Notes under the pieces: model-generated | Seen by the model: the letters and a program-made list of their open reading frames with translations, nothing else | Databases searched by the model: none | Told to the model about the DNA's origin: nothing | NCBI GenBank assembly: GCA_903896925.1 | Contig: CAITZM010000116.1 | Location: 1 to 64,000 of the forward strand | DNA length: 64,000 nt | From: an uncultured Lentisphaerota bacterium | GTDB taxonomy: Bacteria > Verrucomicrobiota > Kiritimatiellia > CAIQIC01 | Direction: 5' to 3' | Translations under genes and position numbers: made by a program | Part shown: positions 54,692-63,984 of the stretch, one piece after another | Numbering within the stretch: the stretch's first letter is position 1 | Layout of the letters: the number at the start of each line of letters is the position of its first letter

Positions 54692-55780
54692 CTACTTGGC
54701 CGCGGGCGGCGGAATGGCGAGCTCCGCTTCCGGCACCAGCTCCACCTTGACCTCCGCGCCCTTGAGATACTTGTCGAAGAAGGTCTCGATCAGTTTGACG
54801 GCGGCGGGTTTGCCGAACGCGGGGCCGCCGTGGCCGGAGCCGGGCAGGGTCTGCAGGAACACCTCCACGCCTTTTCCCTTGAGTGCCGCGACCAGTTCCA
54901 CGCTCTGCGCGTAGGGCACGAGCGCGTCGTAGGTGCCGTGCAGGATCAGGATCGGCGCGTTGTCCTTGCTGACATAATGCACTGGACTGACCGCCGCGCC
55001 CTTCTGCTGGTCCGAGCCCAGGCTGACGCCGATCAGGCCGGAATAGGGATCGGCGGGCGTGTTGAACTTGAAGATGTTCTTCACGTTCTTGTCGTCCGCC
55101 GCCTGCTGCATGACGGTGTTGAAATCCGCCGGTCCGAAGAAGTCGCACACGGCCTGCACCCGGTCCGACTGTTCCTCGTTCCCGCCGACGGGCGCAAACG
55201 CATGCTTGCCGCCGGACGTGCCCAGGAGCGCAACCAGATGTCCGCCCGCCGAGGAGCCCCAGACGCCGAAATGGTCCGCATCCAAATTGTATTTCTTGCT
55301 GTTGGCCCGCAGCCAGCGCAGCGCGGCCTGGCAGTCCTGGATCTGCGCCGGGAAGAGCGCCTTCTGGCTGAAGCGGTATTCCACGCTCGCCACCGCATAG
55401 CCCATGGCCAGCATCCCCAGCGCGGGGCAGCCCGTCTTGTTCCCGCCCCGCCAGCCGCCGCCATGGATCCAGATCACCAGCGGCAGCGGTTTCGCGCCGG
55501 GCTGCTCGGGCAGATAGAGGTCCAGCCGCTGGGCCTCGTCGCCGCCGGACACGTACTGCAGATCCTTCTCCACACGGAAGCCCTTGGGCAGATGGGCCGC
55601 TTGCGCCGCCGGCTTGGCGGCGCCCACATGCGGCGCACCGGGCTTCGCGCCAACGGCTTCCGCCCCCTGCACCGTCCAGCAGACCGTGGCAGCCAACAAC
55701 CCCGACACCATCAACAACTCAAACCTGCCACGGGCGATCCGGGGCAACGCTCGCTCGCGGGCGTAAAGCTTCATGCTCAT
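54692..55780 (-). CDS. Secreted alpha/beta hydrolase (BD-FAE-like esterase)
   Basis: 362 aa with a membrane/signal segment (FELLMVSGLLAATVCWTVQGAEA). HGGGW oxyanion motif at 106-110, nucleophile S177 in GSSAGGH, and a terminal PGSGHGGPAF carrying the catalytic His. Bifunctional feruloyl/acetyl xylan esterases have this layout. An in-frame ATG at 55774 is a possible start. Terminated against a hairpin of the CGCGGAGCG family near 54673-54692. Confidence 0.85.
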   Translation of the reverse strand: MSMKLYARERALPRIARGRFELLMVSGLLAATVCWTVQGAEAVGAKPGAPHVGAAKPAAQAAHLPKGFRVEKDLQYVSGGDEAQRLDLYLPEQPGAKPLPLVIWIHGGGWRGGNKTGCPALGMLAMGYAVASVEYRFSQKALFPAQIQDCQAALRWLRANSKKYNLDADHFGVWGSSAGGHLVALLGTSGGKHAFAPVGGNEEQSDRVQAVCDFFGPADFNTVMQQAADDKNVKNIFKFNTPADPYSGLIGVSLGSDQQKGAAVSPVHYVSKDNAPILILHGTYDALVPYAQSVELVAALKGKGVEVFLQTLPGSGHGGPAFGKPAAVKLIETFFDKYLKGAEVKVELVPEAELAIPPPAAK

Positions 55781-55827
55781 ATTTTCTCTTTTATTGGAGG
55801 CCCCTGAAAAACTCCGAAGCAGCCAAC

Positions 55828-55900
55828 GTGGCACGGGCAACTTGCCCGTGCCACATGGGCGGGACGCCAAGCCACGAGGTTATGGCAACAGCCTCGTGGC
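55828..55900. repeat. Two adjacent perfect hairpins
   Basis: GTGGCACGGGCAA/TTGCCCGTGCCAC (55828-55854, 13-bp stem, 1-nt loop) and GCCACGAGG/CCTCGTGGC (55871-55900). They lie between the start of the BD-FAE-like gene and the end of the sialate esterase gene. Confidence 0.7.
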
Positions 55901-55920
55901 ATGCTACGTAAGAACAGGGC

Positions 55921-58176
55921 TCAAAACCCTTGGTAGGCTTCCGTCTTCTGCCCGGCGGCCGGCGGCGGCACGCTGCGGGGCGCCGCCCCGACGCCGGGCA
56001 ACACCAGCACTTTGAATTCGCCGCGGCTGTAATTCTGGGCGCTGGAGGTGAAGGTCCAGTCACGCGTCTTGCCTTCCGAGTTGCCCAGCCCCACATCGTT
56101 GCCCCGGCCCGCGCCAAAGCGGTTGAAGCAGATGATCGAGTGCTTCTCTTTCCAGTTGTGGACCTGCATCGAGCCGTAGCCCGCCCCGCCCTTCGCATCC
56201 ACGCCGTCGCCGAAGTCATAGAGCCCATCCTCAGCGCCAGGCACCTTGGCCGTATTTTGCGGGCCATAGTTGCTGGGCCAGAACTCGATGTTGCAACCGT
56301 CGGCGAAATCGCCGGGCTGCACACCCTTGGCGTTCGTCTTGACCACGACGCCGCTGATATTCTGCTGGAACTTGGCCCCGCTAGCCACGCACGGCACGCC
56401 GATCTTGGTGAGGTCATCGGCGAACGGATCCATGGCGACGAACGCGTAGGACTCCTGGCCGGCCTGATCCTGCAGCGCGAGGAAATAGGCCACCTTCTTG
56501 AATGGGCCCTTGACCTGCGCGGAGCGGTCCTCGTCATAGACAAAGCGCGTGTTGCCGTCGGTCATTTTGCCCGCGAGGGGATCAAAGCTGTACACCTCCG
56601 TGTACGCCTTCGCCTCTTCCGGAAGACACCGGGCAAACGCCGCGTACTTGGGCATCTCGCCGAAGCGGAACGGCGAGGCCGGCAACCCTTCGCCATTGAA
56701 CAGGTTGACGCCCACCGGATTGTTGGCCCAGGCATAATGCACCACCACCGCCTGCTTGACCTTGGGCGAACTGATCACCACGGTGTCCGTACCCTCGATG
56801 ACCGCGTCGGCCGCCACGGTGTTGCCATCGAGCCCCGTCAGCGCAAAGCCGATCAGGCTGCCGCCGCCCTTGACCGTGAGCGGCGCGCCGCCGTTGTCGA
56901 AGCGCACCGTCGCTTTGTCACCGCTAAACTGGCAGGACTCCGCCACCGGACCGCTCCAGGCAAAGCCCTTCAGGCCATAGGTTTTGTGCAGGGCCACGCG
57001 GGCCAGCCGGTCGCCCACCGCCTGCTTGTTCTTGGGATGGATGTCGTTGTCCTCGCCGACGTCGATAGTGATCGCCATGCCCGTGTTGGGCACTTCCTTG
57101 GCCGTCTTGGCGAACGACTCGCGGATCAGCGGCCAGCCGCCGTCTTCCACGGGGCTCTTCTGCGGCGCCATGAAGTTGGGCAACTGCACCATGTAGAAGG
57201 CCAGATCGATACCCCACAGCGTGCGCCAGTTGACGATCAGGCGCTCCATCTGCACCCGGTATTCCTTGCCGCGGCCGGAGTTACCTTCGCCCTGGTACCA
57301 GATGGCGCCCCGCATCGCAAACGGCACCAGCGGATTGATCATCGCGTTGAACAGGTTGGCGGGATAGTTCTGGTCCTTGCGCGGCTGACCTTGCAGGCGC
57401 GGCCGCGGCGCCTTCGTTTTCTTGTCGCCCTTGTTCCACTCAGCCAGGGCCTGTTTCTCGGCTTCGAACTGGAGCTTGGCCTTCTCGGGTGTATAGGTCT
57501 CGTCGCGCTTGTCCCAGTTCTTCTTCAACTCCTGCATGGCCGGGTCATCCTTCTGCACATCCCATGATGTCCACGCCTCGATGCAGGTGCCGCCCCAGGA
57601 GGAGTTGATCAGTCCGATCGGCACCTTCAAATCCTTGTGGAGCTTGCGGCCGAAGAAATAGCCCGAGGCGGTGAACGAGCCCACGTTGGTGGGCGCGCAG
57701 GCCTCCCAGCCACGCACCTTGCACTCCGTCTGCGGCTCGTTGGCCGTGGTCAGGTTGACGCTCAGCAGTCGGATCTGCGGGTAGTTGGCGGCGGCGATCT
57801 CCTCCGGCGCGTTGGTCACGCCGCTGACGGTCATGCCCATGTTCGACTGGCCCGAGCAGAGCCAGACCTCGCCGGCCAGGACGTTCTTGAGCACGATGAC
57901 GTTGTTGCCCTTGATCGTGACCGTGAGCGGGCCGCCCGCGGCCGGGGTTTTGAGCTTCAGGCGCCAGGTCCCGTCGGCCTCCGCCGTGCACGCGGCCTTC
58001 GCGCCCCATGAACCGGTGACGGAGATCTTCTCGCCGGGGCTCGCCCAGCCCCAGAAGGTGGCGGAGGTCTCCCGCTGCAAGACCATATTGTCGCTGAACA
58101 GCCCCGGGAGCCGGACATCGGCCCGCACGGAGCCCAAGGTCAAAGCCAGGGCCAACAATCCCACGTATCTCTTCAT
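55921..58176 (-). CDS. Sialate O-acetylesterase-like protein with extra C-terminal domain
   Basis: 751 aa from MKRYVGLLALALTLGSVRA (signal peptide), with GAGAGGACG upstream. N-terminal beta domain, then the SGNH/SASA hydrolase with nucleophile S111 in GQSNM, INSSWGGTCIEAW, AIWYQGEGNSGRG and the catalytic Asp/His DIHPKNK. The last ~220 residues (from about AKAYTEVYSFDPLAGKM) form an additional domain with no family I recognise. SASA enzymes remove O-acetyl groups from sialic acids, opening glycans to glycosidases. Confidence 0.9.
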   Translation of the reverse strand: MKRYVGLLALALTLGSVRADVRLPGLFSDNMVLQRETSATFWGWASPGEKISVTGSWGAKAACTAEADGTWRLKLKTPAAGGPLTVTIKGNNVIVLKNVLAGEVWLCSGQSNMGMTVSGVTNAPEEIAAANYPQIRLLSVNLTTANEPQTECKVRGWEACAPTNVGSFTASGYFFGRKLHKDLKVPIGLINSSWGGTCIEAWTSWDVQKDDPAMQELKKNWDKRDETYTPEKAKLQFEAEKQALAEWNKGDKKTKAPRPRLQGQPRKDQNYPANLFNAMINPLVPFAMRGAIWYQGEGNSGRGKEYRVQMERLIVNWRTLWGIDLAFYMVQLPNFMAPQKSPVEDGGWPLIRESFAKTAKEVPNTGMAITIDVGEDNDIHPKNKQAVGDRLARVALHKTYGLKGFAWSGPVAESCQFSGDKATVRFDNGGAPLTVKGGGSLIGFALTGLDGNTVAADAVIEGTDTVVISSPKVKQAVVVHYAWANNPVGVNLFNGEGLPASPFRFGEMPKYAAFARCLPEEAKAYTEVYSFDPLAGKMTDGNTRFVYDEDRSAQVKGPFKKVAYFLALQDQAGQESYAFVAMDPFADDLTKIGVPCVASGAKFQQNISGVVVKTNAKGVQPGDFADGCNIEFWPSNYGPQNTAKVPGAEDGLYDFGDGVDAKGGAGYGSMQVHNWKEKHSIICFNRFGAGRGNDVGLGNSEGKTRDWTFTSSAQNYSRGEFKVLVLPGVGAAPRSVPPPAAGQKTEAYQGF

Positions 58177-59273
58177 CGGTTCGTCCTCTCGTATATGGTT
58201 CTGCCGGCCGTCGCGATTGCGGAAACGCCGCCTCCGCCTAAGGTCAGGCGCGCCCACCGCGAGCGCGCCCTGCTTACAACGCACGATGACCGGAAAAATA
58301 TGCAATCATTTTTGCGCCGGAGTTGCGATGGGTCAAGCGCTTTTCCGGCGATTTATTTTTGGGACAGAAGATGACGAAGTAAACAAAAGGAACTCATGAA
58401 AGCGGAACGGACCAAGTGCCGAGGCCGGCGAAAGAAGTAAACCAGCCACGGATGAACACGGATGCCACGGATGGCCGGAGCTGGGCAGAAGGAAAGCCGG
58501 AACAAATGAACAGGAGGCAACGAAGGGAACAAAGGGGGCCTCCAAAGACTCTAACCCTCTGTGCCCTCTCCGACCTCTGTGACCTCTGTGGTTAAATCTC
58601 TCCTTCGGCTGCGTGCGCCTTGAGGGGCCAGCGTTCTGACGAATGCGGCAACACAGACCTCCTTGGGATCTTTGCGCCCTTTTGCGGCAATGCTTTCCTG
58701 CCTCCGGCTGCGGACCGCCCTAATTCTTCTTCGAACTTTGCGACTTGCCAGCCTCAGGCTGGCCTTGGCGTCCCTCCGCAGCGAAGGGTTTTCAACTTGG
58801 CGATTCGGCTCTGCCTGCAGTTTCTCTGCTTTGGGTTGCTGTCCGTTTTCTGGCGGACGGCGCGGCGCGCCGTCCCTATCTTCCGAGTGTGACTCTTCTT
58901 TTCGTCTTCCCGCCCTGAGCCTGTCGAAGGGTGATGAACTTCGCGCCCCTCCCAAAGGAAGGGTTTGCAACTTTGCGTTAAAATCTGCTGCCGCCTGCTT
59001 TCCTTCCGTGCTGATCCGTGCCTGTCCGTGGCTTCTGCTCTTGGCCCTCTGTGACCTCATCCGACCTCTGCGACCTCGGTGGTAAAATCTTTCCGGCTGC
59101 TGCGTGCGCCTTGCGGGGGCCGCGTTCTGACGAACGCAGCTACAAAGACTTCCGTGGACTCTTTGAGACCTTTTGCGGCAAAGCTTTCCTGTCTCCGGCT
59201 GACCTCCCTGCCCTGAGCGAAGTCGAAGGGTGATTCCTCTGACTTCTGTTTCTTAGGCGAAGCCCGCGGGCGG
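58177..59273. repeat. Long dispersed-repeat field
   Basis: CCACGGATGAACACGGATGC, CCGCCCTGAGCCTGTCGAAG, GCCTTGAGGGGCCAGCGTTC and its near copy GCCTTGCGGGGGCCGCGTTC (58616 and 59107), and ACTTTGCGTTAAAATC elements. Two ~480-bp spaced copies of a block from GACCTCTGTG to TTTGCGGCAA are visible. No gene seen. Confidence 0.75.
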
Positions 59274-60794
59274 CTACGGGGCCACGGTCACGCGGCTGAC
59301 AAACGCGTTGGTTTTTACATCGGTCATGGCCAGCGGCCGGCCATTGACCACCACGTCCTTGAACGAAACGTCCGCCACCCCATGGGCCGCATCGAAGCCC
59401 TTGAGCTCGACGCGCAGCGGGTCGCTGCTCGCCTGGATGTCCTTGAAGCTCACGCCCCGGATGTGGCCGGCTTCCCTGTCCCGGCTCCAGACCGCCTTGC
59501 CGATCCAGACGGAGATCAGGTGCCGCGCCTCCTCGATACGCAGGTTCTCGAAACGCACGTTGCTGACCGTCGCCGCGTCGCAGTGATAAACGCGCAGGGC
59601 CCATTCGCGTCCGGTGTCGTGGATCACGTCGCAGTCGGTGAACAGCACGTCGTCCACGTTCTCGCGCAACTCCGCGCCGACCGACAGCGCGTGGGCGACC
59701 TGGTTCCACAGCACGCAACGCCGGGCGATGATGCTCTTGACCTCGCCCTGCCCCTTGTCCGCCTTGATGACGATCAGGTCGTCCAGCGTCCGGATGAAGC
59801 AGTCCTCGACCGTGACGTCGCGGCTGTTGCAGATGTCGATGCCGTCGGAATTGGCGCGGTGGCCGAGGAGCTTGATGTTCTTGATGGTGACGCGGTCCGA
59901 CTGCCGCACCGGCACGGTCCACGTGCTAGCGTCGCGCAGGATGACCCCTTCCACGGTGATGTCGGAGCCGTGGATCGAGAGCATGTGCCGGGCGTGGGTG
60001 GTACAGCCGCCCTGATCGATGATCCCGCGTCCGCGGAACTTGATGTTCTTGCCCTTGAGCTCAAAGCTCGGCGCGTAGGTGCGCAGACCGCTGTAGCCGC
60101 TGATGTGGAACGTCTCGTCCGGCTTGATGATGGCGCGCACCACCGCCCCGCCGGCGATGTAGACCGTCTGGTTATCGCCCACGACCAGCCGGCTGACCTC
60201 GTGGACGCCCGGGCCGAAGTAGATGACGTTCGGGTCGCCCTGCTGCGGGACATCGGTCTCCGGCGGGTTGGCGAACAGGTGGAGCGAGCGGAAAATTTCG
60301 CCATTGATCTCGATGGTCAAATTCCCCGGCTTCGCGACCGTGAAAGAGAGCGTCCGCCCTTGGATGACCGGCGTCAGGTGCAGCGAGTTGGGCAGGATCC
60401 GCGCCTTGGCGATCGGCTCCGGGCTGGTCACGGTCACCTGCACCGGGCCGCCGAGCAGGTCAAAATAGGCGAACGAGGCCAGGTCGAAAAAGTCCGCGGA
60501 GTTCTTTTTGTCGTCCATGGCCTTCCACCGCCGCTTTTCATCAGCAGGACCAACCTTGGCGAGGTAGACCGGCACCGTCTGGCCTTCCACGCTGACCTGA
60601 TAGTCCTGGCTGAGCGTTTCGCCGGCCGGCGCCGGGTAGACCGTCACGCGGCCCCCCGCAGCCCCAGCCACGCCGACGAGACTGCACAGGGCGAGCAGCA
60701 GCGCCAAATGCACGACTGTGCGCAAGGGCCGTGCAGCGGAACGGTTGGAAGCGCAAGGCGGGTGCGGCGTATTCAAAGATGTCTGATGTTGCAT
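59274..60794 (-). CDS. Secreted GH28-like polygalacturonase-type beta-helix protein
   Basis: 506 aa; long basic N-region then a signal helix (VHLALLLALCSLVGVAGAAG). N-terminal Ig-like domain (~45-170), then a right-handed beta helix. GH28-type active-site strand: NSDGIDICNSRDVTVEDCFIRTLDDLIVIK, with DGID and the following acidic pair. Predicted endo- or exo-hydrolase of pectin-like or related polymers; could also be GH49-like. Divergent from the HEAT/oxidoreductase pair. Confidence 0.82.
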   Translation of the reverse strand: MQHQTSLNTPHPPCASNRSAARPLRTVVHLALLLALCSLVGVAGAAGGRVTVYPAPAGETLSQDYQVSVEGQTVPVYLAKVGPADEKRRWKAMDDKKNSADFFDLASFAYFDLLGGPVQVTVTSPEPIAKARILPNSLHLTPVIQGRTLSFTVAKPGNLTIEINGEIFRSLHLFANPPETDVPQQGDPNVIYFGPGVHEVSRLVVGDNQTVYIAGGAVVRAIIKPDETFHISGYSGLRTYAPSFELKGKNIKFRGRGIIDQGGCTTHARHMLSIHGSDITVEGVILRDASTWTVPVRQSDRVTIKNIKLLGHRANSDGIDICNSRDVTVEDCFIRTLDDLIVIKADKGQGEVKSIIARRCVLWNQVAHALSVGAELRENVDDVLFTDCDVIHDTGREWALRVYHCDAATVSNVRFENLRIEEARHLISVWIGKAVWSRDREAGHIRGVSFKDIQASSDPLRVELKGFDAAHGVADVSFKDVVVNGRPLAMTDVKTNAFVSRVTVAP

Positions 60795-61017
60795 GCGGCA
60801 TTCTCGCGGGGCACGCCAACGACTGCAAGCCCATTACCAATCTGCCCAACGAGATGGCGCTTCGTTCTGACGATCAGCCGCGCAATGTCCTTGACTCTCA
60901 GCCCCGCCACAGGAAAATGTGGGCGCGGTGTGGCAACGCACCGCGCGCTTCCGGCAGGCGCGGCCTGAACCGGGTGCGCAGCGCATCCTGACCTGAGCTT
61001 GGAAAGGGAAAACGAAC

Positions 61018-61587
61018 ATGGCCGACGAAAAACGCACCGATACCGATCCGCTGAAAAACCAGGAGCCGGATCCGCGGATGGACGAGTTCAAGAAGTCGCC
61101 CGACCCGTGGAAGGAAATCGCGCAGCTCACCTGGGGCGGCGACCGCACGCACGCCTCAACGATCCAGACGCTGATCATGGACGCCGACCCCTCGCAGTAC
61201 CCGGCGTTCGAGAAAAAACTGCTCGGCCTCGTCACCGCCCACGCGTACGAAGCGGCCGGGCTCGACTTCGTCTGCCGGATGCTCCGGCTCATCGGCTCGC
61301 CCGCGAGCGTGCCGGTGCTCGCGCCGCTGCTCGCCGACGAAAAGACCGCCGACGCCGCCCGCCACGCGCTGCAAACGATCCCCGGCACCGAGGTCTCCGC
61401 CGCGCTGCGGGCCGCGCTGCCGGCGCTCAAGGGCCGGCCGAAGGCCGGGCTCATCGGTACCCTCGCGGCACGCGGCGACCGCGACGCGCAGGCCGCCATC
61501 CAGGCCATCGCCAAGGACCCATCCGAAACCGCTGAAGTCCGCGAAGCGGCGGCGCTCGCCGCCGCGACGCTGGGAGGTGCACAGTGA
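61018..61587 (+). CDS. HEAT-repeat protein
   Basis: 189 aa, cytosolic, all-helical. At least three HEAT-like repeats: DFVCRMLRLIGSPASVPVLAPLLADE, TADAARHALQTIPGTEVSAALRAALP, AKDPSETAEVREAAALAAATLGG. Start MADEKRTDTDPL follows GAAAGGGAAAAC. Its TGA overlaps the GTG of the downstream oxidoreductase (GTGA), so the two are translationally coupled. HEAT proteins are scaffolds; pairing with a Tat-exported oxidoreductase is common in Planctomycetes/Verrucomicrobia and unexplained. Confidence 0.8.
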   Translation: MADEKRTDTDPLKNQEPDPRMDEFKKSPDPWKEIAQLTWGGDRTHASTIQTLIMDADPSQYPAFEKKLLGLVTAHAYEAAGLDFVCRMLRLIGSPASVPVLAPLLADEKTADAARHALQTIPGTEVSAALRAALPALKGRPKAGLIGTLAARGDRDAQAAIQAIAKDPSETAEVREAAALAAATLGGAQ

Positions 61588-62894
61588 ACGGGCTGAATCT
61601 CAACCGCCGCGAATTCATCAAGTTTTCCACGCTGGCCGCGGGTGCCGCCACGATCCTGCCGTCGCATGTGCTCGGCGCCAACGCTCCGGGCCAGCAACTC
61701 GCCTTCGGGTTTGTCGGCACCGGCGGCATGGGCATCTCGAACATCGACCGCGTGCTGCGCCTCAAGGACAAGGGCGCGCGCATCACCGCCGTCTGCGACG
61801 TGGACAAATTCATCCGGGAGCGCGCCGCCGCGCACATCAACAAGTTCTACGGCGACACGAGCTGCGGGCTCGTCTCCGGCGATTTCCGCGACCTGACGCG
61901 CAACCCCAAGCTGGACGCGATCGTCGTCTCCACGCCCGACCACTGGCACGCGCTCGTCGCGCTCGATGCGATCCGCCACGGCAAGGACGTCTATTGCGAA
62001 AAGCCGCTGACGCACAGCATCCGCGAGGGCCAGGTGCTCGTCGCCGCCCTGCGCCAGCATAACCGCGTCGGCCAGACCGGCACGATGCAGCGCAGCGACG
62101 CCTCCTTCCGCTACGTCGCCAACGCCATCGCCCAGGGCGCGCTGGGCAAGCTCGACCACATCGACATCCTGATCCCCGCGAACAACAAGTACGTCGGCGC
62201 GACTTGGGCGCCCGCGCCGGTGCCGGACGGGCTCGACTACGACTTCTGGCTCGGCCCCGCGCCCTTCGCGCCCTACACGCCGCAACGCACGCACTACCAG
62301 TTCCGCTACGTCATGGACTACGCCGGCGGCCAGACCACCAACTGGGGCGCGCACTACATCGACATCGCGCAGTGGGCACTCGGCAAGGACGACTCCGGGC
62401 CCGTCGCGGTCGACGGCAGCGGCGAGTTTCCGACAACCGGCCTGTTCACCGCGCCGACGCGAGTGGACTTCACCGCGACCTATGCGGACGGCGTGAAACT
62501 GCGCGTGAAGACCCGTACCGACGGCATCTATGACGGCAACATCATCTTCTATGGCGCCAAGGGCTGGATCGACGTCTCGCGCAGCAAGCTCAAGGCGAGC
62601 GACGAGGCGTTGCTCACCATCGGTGGCGGCCCCGCGAAGCAGAAGGGCAAGGGCAGCGACGCCAGCGGCATCGCGCACATGACGAACTTCATCGACTGCA
62701 TCCGCAGCCGCGAGCGCTGCGTGGCCGACCTCGCCATCGGCCACCGCACGACGACCGTGTGCAACCTCGGCAACATCGTCCTGCAACTACGCCGGCGGCT
62801 GCAATGGGATCCGGTGAAGGAAGCATTCATCGGCGACGAGCAGGCCAACCGCATGAAAGAGCGCGCCTACCGCGCGCCTTGGGCGCTCGTGTAG
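61584..62894 (+). CDS. Tat-exported Gfo/Idh/MocA family oxidoreductase
   Basis: 436 aa from a GTG at 61584 with GGGAGGT upstream. Tat signal LNRREFIKFSTLAAGAATILPSHVLGA, then a Rossmann fold (GFVGTGGMG), the CEKPLTHS motif, NWGAHYIDIAQW (Asp/His) and a C-terminal beta sheet. Exported members carry their tightly bound NAD through the Tat system and oxidise periplasmic sugars, in line with the DUF1080 protein elsewhere in the window. Coupled to the HEAT gene by a GTGA overlap. Confidence 0.9.
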   Translation: MNGLNLNRREFIKFSTLAAGAATILPSHVLGANAPGQQLAFGFVGTGGMGISNIDRVLRLKDKGARITAVCDVDKFIRERAAAHINKFYGDTSCGLVSGDFRDLTRNPKLDAIVVSTPDHWHALVALDAIRHGKDVYCEKPLTHSIREGQVLVAALRQHNRVGQTGTMQRSDASFRYVANAIAQGALGKLDHIDILIPANNKYVGATWAPAPVPDGLDYDFWLGPAPFAPYTPQRTHYQFRYVMDYAGGQTTNWGAHYIDIAQWALGKDDSGPVAVDGSGEFPTTGLFTAPTRVDFTATYADGVKLRVKTRTDGIYDGNIIFYGAKGWIDVSRSKLKASDEALLTIGGGPAKQKGKGSDASGIAHMTNFIDCIRSRERCVADLAIGHRTTTVCNLGNIVLQLRRRLQWDPVKEAFIGDEQANRMKERAYRAPWALV

Positions 62895-63273
62895 CGGGGG
62901 CGGCTGTCGCCAGCAAACGACCGTGGCGGCAGGCGGCCCGCCTGCCGGTGAGCCGGGCGTCACGCCCGACAGTGCGCGTCGAGTATCTGTGGGAAATTGA
63001 TTCGGTACCATGGCGGCGAGACGCCGCCTGCACCGGCACGCGGGACGCGTGCCTCCACAGAGCGCATTCAAGGTGGTCGGTAGGGCGACGCTTGTTGTGA
63101 CGAGGGATGAGGTTGTATCAACGGCGAGCAGGTGCGATTAACTGCGATCGAGCGCGTGATCGCCAATGAATACGGGCCTGAGAGGCCTCAATGGGGTGAA
63201 CGAGGCCGTCCGGCAACAGGTTTTGACACTCGACGCCCAGGATGGCCCAAGGTTCAAGTGCGCGCTCGCCTAA
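62895..63273. repeat. GC-rich composite repeat, inverted copy
   Basis: GTGGCGGCAGGCGGCCCGCC and CGGGCGTCACGCCCG (~62923-62968), then GGCACGCGGGACGCGTGCCT (~63034-63053), inverted relative to 52.05-52.19 kb. The remaining ~220 bases to the next gene show nothing recognisable. Confidence 0.7.
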
Positions 63274-63984
63274 TCAGCACCGATCACGAGTGCGCCGAAC
63301 TTCGTGTGCGCCGAGACTATCGCGGATCACGGTGAACCCGGACAGATAGCCGCCCAGCAGCAAAAGATCCGGCCGGCGCAGCGGCTGACGCTCCCAGGAC
63401 GGCTCCCACGTGGCGAGCTCTTCGTCCTGGGGAACGGCAACCAGGCGGCCGGCGGACAAGTCGCGGAGCGCGCGGCGGAACAACTCGACCCCTAGGGGAA
63501 ACAGCTTGTCGCGCCAGAGCTGCTCGATGGTTTCGCCCGGCTCGATCCAACACCAGTCCTGCGCCGCGATCGCGCCGCAGTCCACCGAGTCGGACAGCCA
63601 GTAGATCGAGCCGCCGGTGATGGGGTCGCCCATTTTAATGGCCCAACGCACGGCGTCACGGCCCCGGTGGCGCGGCAACAGCGACGGGTGGTACCCAAGG
63701 GCGCCCAGCTTGGTCTTGAGGCGTGTGCGCCGTCCTATGAAATCGTGCGAGTGCGCCGCCAGGATCAGATCGAGACCGTCTGGCAGGGTCTCTGCACGGA
63801 GCGTTCCGGCGATCTGCACGGGCACTGCAGCCGCCTCGGCGGCGAAGCGCAGCCGGTCCGGCCGATCGTTGCCCGAGGATCCGGAAAGCGGCGCCGCCAC
63901 GCCGACCAGCTCGTGGCCTTCCTCCCGGCACATCTCGAACACGGCCTTGCCGAACGCCCGCTGCCCGCATAGAAAGATTCTCAC
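63274..63984 (-). CDS. Formyltransferase-like protein lacking the usual catalytic Asn
   Basis: 236 aa from a GTG at 63984 with GGAGGT upstream. Folate-dependent formyltransferase fold: MRIFLCGQRAFGKAVFE (Rossmann start), LGYHPSLLPRHRGRDAVRWAI and VDCGAIAAQDW. In Fmt/PurN-type enzymes the active site is Asn-x-His...Asp; here H99 and D135 are kept but the Asn position is Gly97. Length fits a formyltransferase without the Fmt C-terminal OB domain. It may be an inactive relative or use a different mechanism. Confidence 0.75.
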   Translation of the reverse strand: MRIFLCGQRAFGKAVFEMCREEGHELVGVAAPLSGSSGNDRPDRLRFAAEAAAVPVQIAGTLRAETLPDGLDLILAAHSHDFIGRRTRLKTKLGALGYHPSLLPRHRGRDAVRWAIKMGDPITGGSIYWLSDSVDCGAIAAQDWCWIEPGETIEQLWRDKLFPLGVELFRRALRDLSAGRLVAVPQDEELATWEPSWERQPLRRPDLLLLGGYLSGFTVIRDSLGAHEVRRTRDRC

